A stretch of 13,017 nucleotides of DNA from Candidatus Brocadiia bacterium. Lineage in GTDB: Bacteria; Planctomycetota; PUPC01; DSUN01. The stretch is taken from positions 1-13,017 of the forward strand of contig JADHXT010000062.1 of the NCBI GenBank assembly GCA_016782825.1. Reading direction: 5' to 3'. Both the position numbers and the translations under genes were made by a program. The notes beneath the pieces are model-generated. The model had not been told where the DNA came from. It worked only from the letters and a program-made list of their open reading frames with translations, and ran no database searches. Shown here in pieces: positions 6,539 through 13,017 of the stretch. Each line of letters opens with the position of its first letter. Positions within the stretch are counted from its first letter, which is position 1.

Positions 6539-6573
6539 CTGACCCTGGCACCCGACACCTGACACCTGGAACC
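6539..6573 (-). repeat. Period-7 tandem array (GGTGTCA unit on the minus strand)
   Basis: The plus strand reads CTGACCC, TGGCACC, CGACACC, TGACACC, TGGAACC: five units with exact 7-nt spacing, keeping ACC at each unit end in four of them. The minus-strand unit is GGTGTCA/G. Confidence 0.55.
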
Positions 6574-6582
6574 GCTTCTCCC

Positions 6583-6610
6583 TGTGGGCGGCGTGTCCCC
6601 ACGCCGCGTC
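6583..6610 (+). repeat. Dispersed 28-nt hairpin repeat, copy 3
   Basis: GCGGCGT (6588-6594) pairs perfectly with ACGCCGC (6601-6607) around the loop GTCCCC, flanked by TGTGG and GTC as in the other copies. This is the copy with seven Watson-Crick pairs and serves as the reference for comparing stems. Confidence 0.65.
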
Positions 6611-6675
6611 TTCTCTCTGGCGCTCCCCTGCTCTCTCCGCTGCCTCTGCGTGAGATCCGCTTCTTCTCTGGTGGT

Positions 6676-6704
6676 TTGCTTCCGTGCCGGGGCACGGGTA
6701 TAAT
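6676..6704 (+). promoter_or_regulatory. Sigma-70 promoter of the ABC ATPase gene, apparently leaderless
   Basis: TTGCTT (6676-6681), a 17-nt spacer and the perfect consensus TATAAT (6699-6704). The usual start about 7 nt after the -10 box coincides with the A of the ATG at 6711. No Shine-Dalgarno lies between them. Confidence 0.75.
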
Positions 6705-6710
6705 CGGTTG

Positions 6711-7469
6711 ATGCTGTGCATCGAACACCTCACCAAGCGATTTGGGCCGAAGACGGCCGTGGACGATCTGAGCATCGAGATCGCCGCGGGCGAGCTGTAC
6801 GCGTTCCTGGGCCACAACGGCGCGGGCAAGACCACCACGATCAAGTGTGTGGCCGGCCTGCTGCGGCCCTCGGGCGGGCGGGTGCGGGTGGACGGCCACG
6901 ACGTGAGCACGGAGCCGCTGGCGGCCAAGGCCGTGCTGAGCTATGTGCCCGACCAGCCCTACCTGTATGAGAAGCTGTCGGGGCGGGAGTTTCTGGGCTT
7001 CGTGGGGCGTCTGTATGGGATGACGCCGGCGGCGTGCGAGGACGGGATCGCCGAGATGCTGCGCCTCTTCGAGGCCGAGGCCTGGGCCGACGACCTGGCG
7101 GAGAACTACTCCCACGGCATGCGGCAGCGCATCGTGATCTCCGCCGCGCTGCTGCACGACCCGAAGGTGATCGTCATCGACGAGCCCATGGTGGGCCTCG
7201 ACCCGCGGAGCGCCCGCACGGTGAAGCAGGTGCTGCGCCAGCGGGTGGAGGACGGCTGCGCGATCCTCATGTCCACCCACACGCTGAGCGTGGCCGAGGA
7301 GGTGGCCGACCGCATCGGCATCATCGAGAACGGGCGGCTGCTGGTGGAGGGCACCTATGCCGAGCTTCGGCGCACGGTGCCGTCGTCGGAGCGGCTGGAG
7401 GACTTGTTTATCGAACTCACCAACGGCGCGGCGTCCCCTGCGGCGGCGCCGTCTGCCCCTGAATCCTGA
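6711..7469 (+). CDS. ABC transporter ATP-binding protein (CcmA/EcsA-like, COG1131 type)
   Basis: This 252-aa cytoplasmic ATPase would drive an ABC-2-type exporter or another membrane process. All expected elements are present: Walker A GHNGAGKT (34-41), Q-loop Gln82, a variant signature YSHGMRQR (133-140) typical of ABC-2 exporters, Walker B VIVIDEP (153-159), D-loop GLDP (162-165) and the switch His190 in STHT. The short Ala/Pro-rich C-terminal tail is probably disordered. ATG 6711 is preferred because MLCIEHLTKRFG is the normal family N-terminus. A nine-codon upstream extension would begin within the promoter spacer. No Shine-Dalgarno is visible, and the TATAAT box 6 bases upstream suggests leaderless translation. 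No ABC permease gene follows; the next gene, 9 nt away, encodes an M50 protease. Confidence 0.92.
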   Translation: MLCIEHLTKRFGPKTAVDDLSIEIAAGELYAFLGHNGAGKTTTIKCVAGLLRPSGGRVRVDGHDVSTEPLAAKAVLSYVPDQPYLYEKLSGREFLGFVGRLYGMTPAACEDGIAEMLRLFEAEAWADDLAENYSHGMRQRIVISAALLHDPKVIVIDEPMVGLDPRSARTVKQVLRQRVEDGCAILMSTHTLSVAEEVADRIGIIENGRLLVEGTYAELRRTVPSSERLEDLFIELTNGAASPAAAPSAPES

Positions 7470-7478
7470 GGCCGCGCC

Positions 7479-8627
7479 TTGGCCACCGCACACACCGACA
7501 CCCTCGACCGCGCCGAGCAGATGCTCCAGCCGCTGTTTGCCGGCTACCAGGGGCTGGAGTTTGGCGGCGGCGTGATCTTCCGCGGCCCGGCGAGCGACTA
7601 CTGCCTCGAGCACCGCGGCGAGGTGGAGACTGGCCTGCGCCGCCTGCCGGGCGCCCACGCCTTCGAGACGCTCGATGGCCACGTGTTCCTCACCTACACG
7701 ATTCCCGCGCCGCACGTGAAGCCGGTGAACCGCAAGCTGCACGCGGCGCTGCTGCTGGCCACGGTGCTCACCACGCTGGTGGCGGGGGCCAACTGGCGGT
7801 TCGACCAGTTTCTGGCGCAGGTGGTGGCCAGCGTGGGCGGGGCCGAGGGGAGCGTGCCGATCGGGCAGCTTCTGGGCGAGCTGGTGCAGCAGGGCGGCCT
7901 GTTTGCGATGGCGCTGCTGCTCATCCTCGGGTCGCACGAGTGTGGCCACTACGTCATGGCCCGCCGCTACGGGATGCTCGTCACGCCGCCGTTCTTCCTG
8001 CCCGCGCCGATCCCGCCCGTGGGCACCTTCGGCGCGCTGATCAAGATACGCAGTCCCATGATGCACCGCCGGGCGCTGCTGGACATCGGGCTGGCCGGCC
8101 CTGTCGCCGGCGTGATCGTGGCGCTGCCGATCCTCATCTACGGCCTGTCGCAGAGCACGTTTGTGCTCGAGGAATACGTGCAGCGCAGCGTGGGCGTGGA
8201 GTTCGGTCACTCGTTGCTCACGTGGGGCCTCGCGAAGGTTTTCATGGGTACGCCCGAGCCGGGCTACACGCTCAACTGGCTGGCGCACCCGCTCGCGTGG
8301 GCCGGCTGGCTCGGCCTGCTGGTGACGATGCTCAACCTGATTCCCGTGGGCCAGCTCGACGGCGGCCACGTGGCCTACGCGCTGGTGGGGCGCCGGCAGC
8401 GGCTCGTGGCGTGGTTTTTCCTCGGCGTGTTGCTGGCGCTGGCGCGCACCCAGTGGCCGGGCTGGGCCGTGTGGGTGGTGGTGATGAGCCTGCTCATGCG
8501 GCCCGCGCATCCGCCGGTGGTGCTCGACGACGTGCCGCTCGACCGCAAGCGGCAGATCATCGGCTGGGGAGCCATGGTGTTCTTCCTGTTGGTGTTCATG
8601 CCCGCGCCCGTGGTGGGGCTGATGTAG
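7479..8627 (+). CDS. Site-2-protease-like M50 family intramembrane metalloprotease
   Basis: This 382-aa polytopic membrane protein probably cleaves substrates within or near the membrane, as S2P/EGY-type proteases do. The zinc motif HECGH is at 153-157 (Glu154 catalytic), and the second motif NLIPVGQLDGG (286-296) gives the third ligand Asp294. The family's PPFFLPAPIPPVGTFGALI (170-188) and LLDIGLAGPVAG (200-211) segments lie between them. About seven or eight hydrophobic segments are visible, near 88-103, 139-152, 202-224, 273-290, 307-322, 328-340 and 362-382. Residues 1-85 form a soluble N-terminal domain like that of EGY-type proteins. The start is TTG 7479, preceded 7 nt upstream by TGAGG (7467-7471), which overlaps the ABC gene's stop. 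The short spacing implies co-transcription and perhaps translational coupling with the ATPase. Confidence 0.9.
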   Translation: MATAHTDTLDRAEQMLQPLFAGYQGLEFGGGVIFRGPASDYCLEHRGEVETGLRRLPGAHAFETLDGHVFLTYTIPAPHVKPVNRKLHAALLLATVLTTLVAGANWRFDQFLAQVVASVGGAEGSVPIGQLLGELVQQGGLFAMALLLILGSHECGHYVMARRYGMLVTPPFFLPAPIPPVGTFGALIKIRSPMMHRRALLDIGLAGPVAGVIVALPILIYGLSQSTFVLEEYVQRSVGVEFGHSLLTWGLAKVFMGTPEPGYTLNWLAHPLAWAGWLGLLVTMLNLIPVGQLDGGHVAYALVGRRQRLVAWFFLGVLLALARTQWPGWAVWVVVMSLLMRPAHPPVVLDDVPLDRKRQIIGWGAMVFFLLVFMPAPVVGLM

Positions 8628-8629
8628 GG

Positions 8630-8726
8630 GTGAGAGTGAAAGTGAGAGTGAAAGGGGAAGACAGAGAGAGAGCATAGCCGCACGTGCCTGCGGGTTTCCC
8701 CTCTTCACTTTCACTTTCCCCTTCCT
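8630..8726. repeat. Fold-back period-6 repeat between protease and cupin genes
   Basis: A hexamer array of GTGAGA/GTGAAA units starts at 8630, and a reversed version (ACTTTC units) lies at 8699-8726. Bases 8639-8659 pair with 8696-8717 over about 21 positions with one bulge and one G-T pair. The loop holds a second perfect hairpin, CCGCA (8678-8682) with TGCGG (8689-8693). The array begins 2 nt after the protease stop, so it may terminate or stabilise that mRNA. Confidence 0.6.
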
Positions 8727-8739
8727 TGGAGATCATCCG

Positions 8740-9075
8740 ATGGAACGCGTGAACGCGGCCGAGCTGGAGTACCGCAACGGCGACAGTGGCCCGAAGTATC
8801 TGTGCCGCGGGCCGAAGATCGACTGGGGCGTGCTGCGCTTCCTCCCCGGCCAGGAGCTGGGCACCCACTACCACGAGACGGTGGAGGAGACCTTCTACTT
8901 CACCAGCGGCACGCCGAAGATGATCGTGAACGGCGAGGAGTTCCGCGTGCGGGTGGGCGACGCTTTCCGCATGGAGCCGGGCGACGTGCACAACATCATC
9001 AACGACACCGACGGCCCCACCGACGCCGTCTTCATCAAGAGCGCCTATTTGCCGAAGGATAAGGTGGACTCGTGA
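8740..9075 (+). CDS. Small single-domain cupin
   Basis: This 111-aa protein is of the Cupin_2 beta-barrel type, which binds a metal and serves as an isomerase, oxygenase, epimerase or sensor. Cupin motif 1 reads GTHYHETVEETFYFTSG (41-57), giving His43, His45 and Glu49 or Glu50. Motif 2 reads GDAFRMEPGDVHNI (73-86), giving His84. The four usual metal ligands are therefore present. The length is that of a minimal cupin, with no extra domain and no signal peptide, so it is cytoplasmic. GGAG (8728-8731) lies 8 nt before the ATG, immediately after the fold-back repeat. dinG follows 41 nt later, so the two may be co-transcribed. The substrate cannot be read from the sequence. Confidence 0.88.
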   Translation: MERVNAAELEYRNGDSGPKYLCRGPKIDWGVLRFLPGQELGTHYHETVEETFYFTSGTPKMIVNGEEFRVRVGDAFRMEPGDVHNIINDTDGPTDAVFIKSAYLPKDKVDS

Positions 9076-9116
9076 CGCGAGCGTCCGCCTGAGCTTCGGG
9101 TCTGAGGTCTCCCTCC

Positions 9117-12017
9117 ATGCCTTCCACCCTGGTGTTCATCGATCTCGAGACGACCGGCCTCGATCCGCAGGCCGACGCGATCATCGAGTACGCCGCCGTG
9201 CGGGTGCGCGACGGGCAGGTGGTGGAGGAGTTTTCGCGCCTGGCCAATCCCGGCCGCGACCTGCCGCTGGTCATCACCCGCCTGACCGGCATCACCGACA
9301 AAGACCTGCGCCGCGAGCCGCCGAGCCACATGGTGCTCAGCGAGTTCGTGCAGTTCGTGGCCGGCGACGTGGTGGTGGCGCACAACGCGGAGTTTGAGAG
9401 CGGCTTCCTGACGGCCAAGAGCGACGGCTACTTCCAAAACGAGTTCCTCGACACCCTCGAGCTGGCCCGCATCCTCTACCCCGCGTTCGACCATCACGAC
9501 CTCGACACGCTGGTGCGGCGGCTGGAGCTGCCCGTGGGCGAGCGCCACCGCGCGCTCGGCGACGCCAGGGTGCTGGTGGCGCTGTGGGCGCGGCTGCACG
9601 AGCGGCTGGACGAGCTGCCCTTCGAGGTGGTGGCCATGCTCAGCATCGTGTCGGGGCGCACGCTGTGGCCCGCGCGGCACGTGTTTCTCGAGGCCGAGGC
9701 CGCGCGGCTCACGAGCGCGCTCGACGTGGCCGCACCCGAGTTCCATAAGCTACTCCGCGACCACGGCGAGCTGCTCGATAAGGCCCGCGCCGCCCGCCGC
9801 GAAAACTCGCCCGCCATGGCCGAAGAGCGGCCGCCGCCTTCGCGGCTCAACGTGGACGAGCTGACCGCGCTCTTCGACGCCGACGGCGCCCTCGGCTGCC
9901 AGTTCCCCCGCTACGAGGTGCGCCCGCAGCAGGTGCGCATGGTCGAGCTGGTGGCCCAGGCCTTCAACGACGGCCAGCACCTGCTCGTGGAGGCCGGCAC
10001 CGGCGTCGGCAAGTCCATGGCCTACCTCGTGCCCGCCATCCACTGGGCCGTGACCAACCACGACAAGATCGTCGTCTCCACCAAAACCAAGAATCTCCAG
10101 GAACAGCTCTTTTTCAAAGACCTGCCGCTGCTCACCGAGATGCTGGGGCTCGACTTCCAGGCGGCGATGATCAAAGGCCGCCGCAACTATCTGTGCGTCC
10201 GCAAGCTGCTCTACCTGCTCGACGAGGGCGAGACCGAGCTCACCGAGGAGGAGTGCATCGCGCTCCTGCCCGTCATCGTGTGGGCCGCGGCCACCGACAC
10301 AGGCGACGTGGCCGAGTGCACCGGCTTCGTCGCCTTCCGCGAGCGCGAGCTGTGGGCCAAGCTCTGCTCCGCCAGCGAAGAGTGCGCCGGCCCCGCGTGC
10401 AAGCGGCGGCGCCACTGCTTCCTCGGCCGCGCCCGCGCGCTCTCGCTGTTGGCCGACGTCATCGTGGCCAACCACGCCGTCGTCTTCGCCGAACTCGGCA
10501 TCGCCGACAGCGCCGTGCTCCCCGAACACGCCCACGTGGTGTTCGACGAAGCCCACAACCTCGAGGACGTGGCCACCGACTACCTCGGCTGCGCCATCGA
10601 CCGCTGGGCCGTCCGACGCCTCACCCGCCGACTCCTCCGCCGCGACCGCGGCGGACGCGAGCGCGGCCTCCTGCCCAGCATCCGATTCCGCATGAAGCGA
10701 GGCCGCGAGGAACACCTGACCGCCAGCGAGCTCGACCTCGACCACTTCATCCAGGCCGTCACCCCCGAAGTGGCCGAAGTCGACTCCGCCCTCGACCGCT
10801 TCCTCGACGCCATCGACCGCCTCTTCAGCCACGCCACCCACGGCTCCGAAAGCCTCCGCTACCACGCCACCACACGCGACCCCCAGCCCTGGCTGCTCAT
10901 CGACGCCGAAAAGAAATCCCTCATCGCCGCCGTCGGACAGCTCCGAGCCCACCTCGAAACCATCGCCGAGCGACTCGACGACCTCGCCGAACGCGACTTC
11001 CCCTACCGCGCCGAATCCATCTACGACCTCCACGGCGTCCGCGACTCCTTCCAGGAAGTGGAGGACAACGCCGACTTCCTCGTCGAGGCGGACGACGAAG
11101 GCTTCGTCTACTGGTGCGAGCGCTACTTCACCCGCGGCCGTCCCGCCTGCCGCATCGCCGCCGCACCCATCCGCATCGGCCCCCGCATGCGCTCCCTCCT
11201 CTACGACGCCCTCGACACCATCATCTTCACCTCCGCCACGCTCTCCGTCGCCAGGAAGTTCGACTTCCTCAAAGACCGCATCGGCCTCGACGAATACGCC
11301 CCCGACCGCCTTTTCGCCGAAGACGTCGGCTCGCCCTTCGACTACGACCGCCAGATGCTCGTCTGCGTGCCCAACTTCCTCCCCGAGCCCGACCGCGAGG
11401 GCAGCGGCGCCTTCGCCGCCGAGGTCGGCTCCCTGCTCACCGACCTGTTCCGCGCCACCCAAGGCCGCGCCCTCGGCCTCTTCACCTCCTACGCCATGCT
11501 CAACGAGGTGTATCCCCAGCTCAAGGCCGCCCTCGAGGCCGAGCAGATTCTCGTCCTCGGCCAGGGCTTCGACGGCGAGCGGCGCAGCATCACCCGCACC
11601 TTCCAGCGCGACACCCACTCCGTGCTCCTCGGCACCGACAGCTTTTGGGAAGGCGTCGACGTTCCCGGCGAAGCGCTCAGTTGCGTCGCCCTCGTCAAGC
11701 TCCCCTTCGCCGTCCACACGGCGCCCGTCGTCCAGGCCCGTTGCGAGGAAGTGGAAAGCCGCGGCAAGAGCGCCTTCATGCACTACACCCTCCCCAGCGC
11801 CGCCATCCGCTTCAAGCAGGGTGCCGGCCGCCTCATCCGCACCAAGGACGACGCCGGCGTCCTCATCGTCCTCGACCGCCGCGTCCTCACCCGCCGCTAC
11901 GGCGCCCAGTTCCTCCGCTCCCTGCCCACCGGCTACCGCATCGCCACCAACCGCCGCCACCTGTGCGACATGGTGCGCGCCTTCCTCGCCGCCCATCAGG
12001 CCGGCCGTGACGCGTGA
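9117..12017 (+). CDS. dinG: DinG-family ATP-dependent helicase with N-terminal DEDDh exonuclease domain
   Basis: The 966-aa protein is expected to process DNA in repair or replication by unwinding 5'-3' and trimming 3' ends. Residues 1-170 are a DnaQ-like exonuclease: ExoI FIDLETTGLD (Asp9, Glu11), ExoII AHNAEFESGFL (88-98) and ExoIII HRALGD (His144, Asp149). The ExoII acidic residue is Glu94 where Asp is usual. The XPD/DinG-type superfamily-2 helicase follows, with Walker A GTGVGKS (294-300), DEAH (477-480), FTSATLS (704-710) and motif VI QGAGRLIRT (901-909). Cys360, 423, 428 and 434, placed between Walker A and DEAH, look like the iron-sulfur cluster ligands of E. coli DinG and XPD. The ATG at 9117 has a modest TGAGGT (9102-9107), 9 nt upstream. 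The stop codon lies inside a heptamer repeat array. Another possible name is the Bacillus-type DinG/exonuclease fusion. Confidence 0.93.
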   Translation: MPSTLVFIDLETTGLDPQADAIIEYAAVRVRDGQVVEEFSRLANPGRDLPLVITRLTGITDKDLRREPPSHMVLSEFVQFVAGDVVVAHNAEFESGFLTAKSDGYFQNEFLDTLELARILYPAFDHHDLDTLVRRLELPVGERHRALGDARVLVALWARLHERLDELPFEVVAMLSIVSGRTLWPARHVFLEAEAARLTSALDVAAPEFHKLLRDHGELLDKARAARRENSPAMAEERPPPSRLNVDELTALFDADGALGCQFPRYEVRPQQVRMVELVAQAFNDGQHLLVEAGTGVGKSMAYLVPAIHWAVTNHDKIVVSTKTKNLQEQLFFKDLPLLTEMLGLDFQAAMIKGRRNYLCVRKLLYLLDEGETELTEEECIALLPVIVWAAATDTGDVAECTGFVAFRERELWAKLCSASEECAGPACKRRRHCFLGRARALSLLADVIVANHAVVFAELGIADSAVLPEHAHVVFDEAHNLEDVATDYLGCAIDRWAVRRLTRRLLRRDRGGRERGLLPSIRFRMKRGREEHLTASELDLDHFIQAVTPEVAEVDSALDRFLDAIDRLFSHATHGSESLRYHATTRDPQPWLLIDAEKKSLIAAVGQLRAHLETIAERLDDLAERDFPYRAESIYDLHGVRDSFQEVEDNADFLVEADDEGFVYWCERYFTRGRPACRIAAAPIRIGPRMRSLLYDALDTIIFTSATLSVARKFDFLKDRIGLDEYAPDRLFAEDVGSPFDYDRQMLVCVPNFLPEPDREGSGAFAAEVGSLLTDLFRATQGRALGLFTSYAMLNEVYPQLKAALEAEQILVLGQGFDGERRSITRTFQRDTHSVLLGTDSFWEGVDVPGEALSCVALVKLPFAVHTAPVVQARCEEVESRGKSAFMHYTLPSAAIRFKQGAGRLIRTKDDAGVLIVLDRRVLTRRYGAQFLRSLPTGYRIATNRRHLCDMVRAFLAAHQAGRDA

Positions 12018-12034
12018 CTCGTGACTCGTGACCC
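12007..12034 (+). repeat. Perfect period-7 tandem array at the dinG stop codon
   Basis: The four units are GTGACGC, GTGACTC, GTGACTC and GTGACCC, varying only at positions 6 of the heptamer. The dinG stop (TGA 12015-12017) is within unit 2, so the array supplies the last codons and the stop of the gene. Confidence 0.75.
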
Positions 12035-12755
12035 GGCGCCCTCCTCCGCCATTGGCGCCGGTCGCCGCGGGCTCCTCCCCATACTCCTCGGGATACTTCA
12101 CCGGCCCGCCGCCCTCGCGCCGCCACACCGCGAAGTGCCGCCGCATATGGCACGCGTGGCACAGTGCCACCACGCGGAAGGGATCGCTGTAGTCCGGATG
12201 ATGCAGCTCCACGCTGCTGCTCCCACAGTCCTCGCACCGGTCGGCCACATCGAGCAGCCCCAGCTTGTGCAGCGCCCACGATGCCTGGCGCGTGAGATCC
12301 CGGCGCGGATATCGGCGGCGCAGGCGTCGCATGCGCTCGCGCTCCTCCTCGCGATGTGTCTCGCGCCAGCGCCGGTGCGCCGCGCGGCCCTTCGCCGCTT
12401 CTTCGGGACGCTGCCGCCGCGCGCGGAGTCGCTGCCGGTTCTTCGCCCGACACGCCTCGGCGTTGGCGTGATAGGAGGCCAGCGACCACGCGCGGTGCTT
12501 CTCGGGGTTCTCCCAGTAGGCCTGCCGTTGCTTCGCGCGAGCGCACGCCTTGCAGGCGGCCTTGCGCCTGCCGTTGCGGTAGTCGAGGTGGAACTCCATC
12601 AGGTGCTTCTCCTCGCCGCACTGCTTGCACGTCTTCTCCAGCGGATGATTCGGATCGCAGGGCCAATACTCCGCCCGAGGCTCGGGAATGCCCAGCCACT
12701 GCCGCACCTGCCGCCCGCTCCACCGCGGCCACGTCCGATCGATTCGCTCGCCCAT
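12018..12755 (-). CDS. Double zinc-finger / HNH-like protein, open frame without a stop before dinG
   Basis: Only the part outside dinG is given here. The start is ATG at 12755 on the minus strand, supported by GGGAG (plus-strand 12763-12767), 7 nt upstream. Residues 43-71 contain CKQC, then a basic stretch, then CKAC, a zinc finger often found in phage-type and HNH proteins. Residues 95-155 are very Arg-rich. Residues 174-206 read CEDCG, then ELHHPDYSDPFRVVALCHACH: a treble-clef HNH-like fold with two Cys pairs and a His pair. DNA binding is likely and nuclease activity possible. After residue 230 the sequence becomes low-complexity, crosses the heptamer array, and the frame stays open antisense to dinG until TAG at 9750. 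The true end is therefore unknown; a frameshift or lost stop is likely. In a neighbouring frame, a TGA occurs at plus-strand 12098-12100. Confidence 0.6.
12030..12063. terminator. Hairpin between the convergent genes, possible dinG terminator
   Basis: GACCCGGCGCC (12030-12040) pairs with GGCGCCGGTC (12054-12063): ten pairs with one bulged C and a 13-nt loop, 12 nt after the dinG stop. Being symmetric it could act in both directions. No T-tract follows. Confidence 0.5.
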
Positions 12756-12824
12756 TGTTGCGCTCCCATCGCTGGTTTGTCGCTTGCTCGTTCGCCACAC
12801 ACTATCCCCCTACTTAATGGGGCC

Positions 12825-12943
12825 AGGTGCTCGCATGCCGAACACCCGCCGGAGCACCTCCGGCACCCTCACGCCACATGTGCATAGTTGCCCAATACTT
12901 GTGGCGATGAAAAAAAGTGGCCAAAATCGCTCCCAGGTGCTCC
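12825..12943. repeat. AGGTGCTC repeats with an internal hairpin upstream of the HNH-like gene
   Basis: AGGTGCTC followed by CATGC within one base occurs directly at 12825 and 12935, and inverted as GGAGCACCT at 12851-12859. The inverted copy is inside a perfect hairpin, GCCGGAG (12848-12854) with CTCCGGC (12858-12864), loop CAC. This lies in the region upstream of the minus-strand gene. No convincing promoter was found there. Confidence 0.4.
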
Positions 12944-13017
12944 ATGCACGCTCGGTACACGCTCGAGAGGGCGGTCTCACTCAGAGAGAGGACTTGCCCT
13001 CCACTCGTCCCCCTGCT

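Larger units (their letters stand above)
6273..6710. other. Gene-free, repeat-rich intergenic region
   Basis: No credible gene lies in these 438 bases. They hold a hairpin at 6317-6343, two copies of the 28-nt hairpin repeat in opposite orientation (6401-6428 and 6583-6610), a GTGA-based array (6437-6470), a period-7 array (6539-6573), and the promoter of the ABC ATPase gene at the right end. The reading frame open across 6457-6711 shows no motif and no ribosome site and is not called. Confidence 0.75.

Noticed and set aside
6525..8714. A 729-codon minus-strand frame opposite the ABC and M50 genes
   Set aside because: It is a G+C-bias shadow rich in His, Arg and Ala. The opposite strand carries Walker and HExxH motifs.
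3463..12034. CRISPR array
   Set aside because: The units are 6-7 nt long and contiguous, without spacers, and no cas gene is present.
12021..12887. A 288-codon plus-strand frame after dinG
   Set aside because: It is antisense to the minus-strand zinc-finger modules and has no recognisable domain. Its start lies in the heptamer array.

Overview
The window is bacterial DNA, G+C-rich (about 65-77% in most genes), with canonical sigma-70 promoters and Shine-Dalgarno starts. Taxonomy is inferred. The Tat-exported aldo/keto reductase of a divergent type, TTG/GTG starts, many orphan one- or two-gene transcription units and abundant short intergenic repeats suggest an environmental bacterium of the Planctomycetota or a neighbouring uncultured phylum. 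No rRNA, tRNA, CRISPR array, phage structural gene or intact insertion sequence is visible.

Layout, left to right. (1) A class II fructose-bisphosphate aldolase (91-1113) ends at a strong terminator-like hairpin. (2) A Tat-signal aldo/keto reductase (1306-2385) has its own TTGACA-17-TATAGT promoter. A long hairpin then precedes a membrane-anchored octaheme cytochrome c of the NapC/NrfH type (2497-3453). Together these could form a periplasmic redox module. (3) A repeat-rich gap is followed by an amidohydrolase-2 family TIM-barrel enzyme (3619-4500) with its own promoter. (4) A HEAT-repeat lipoprotein (4800-6272) is clearly poorer in G+C than its neighbours. It is preceded by a 128-bp inverted-repeat element that carries its promoter and by a structured leader, and it is followed by a 438-bp gene-free, repeat-filled gap. 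(5) An ABC ATPase (6711-7469), probably translated from a leaderless mRNA, is followed 9 nt later by a site-2-protease-like M50 membrane protease (7479-8627). A small cupin (8740-9075) and a DinG-type exonuclease/helicase (9117-12017) come next. (6) On the minus strand, a double zinc-finger/HNH-like protein starts at 12755 and converges on dinG. Its frame has no stop codon before it runs antisense into dinG.

The most unusual signal is in the spaces between genes. Three copies of a 28-nt hairpin (3495-3522, 6401-6428 inverted, 6583-6610) keep all seven base pairs despite compensatory base changes. Period-7 tandem arrays built on GTGACNC or a related unit recur at gene ends (3463, 6437, 6539, 12007), with a period-6 relative at 8630-8726 that folds back on itself. 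These look like small dispersed repeat families of this genome. They cluster around the low-G+C HEAT gene, suggesting that this part of the window is an insertion hotspot. All function calls were made by reading motifs by eye, without database searches.
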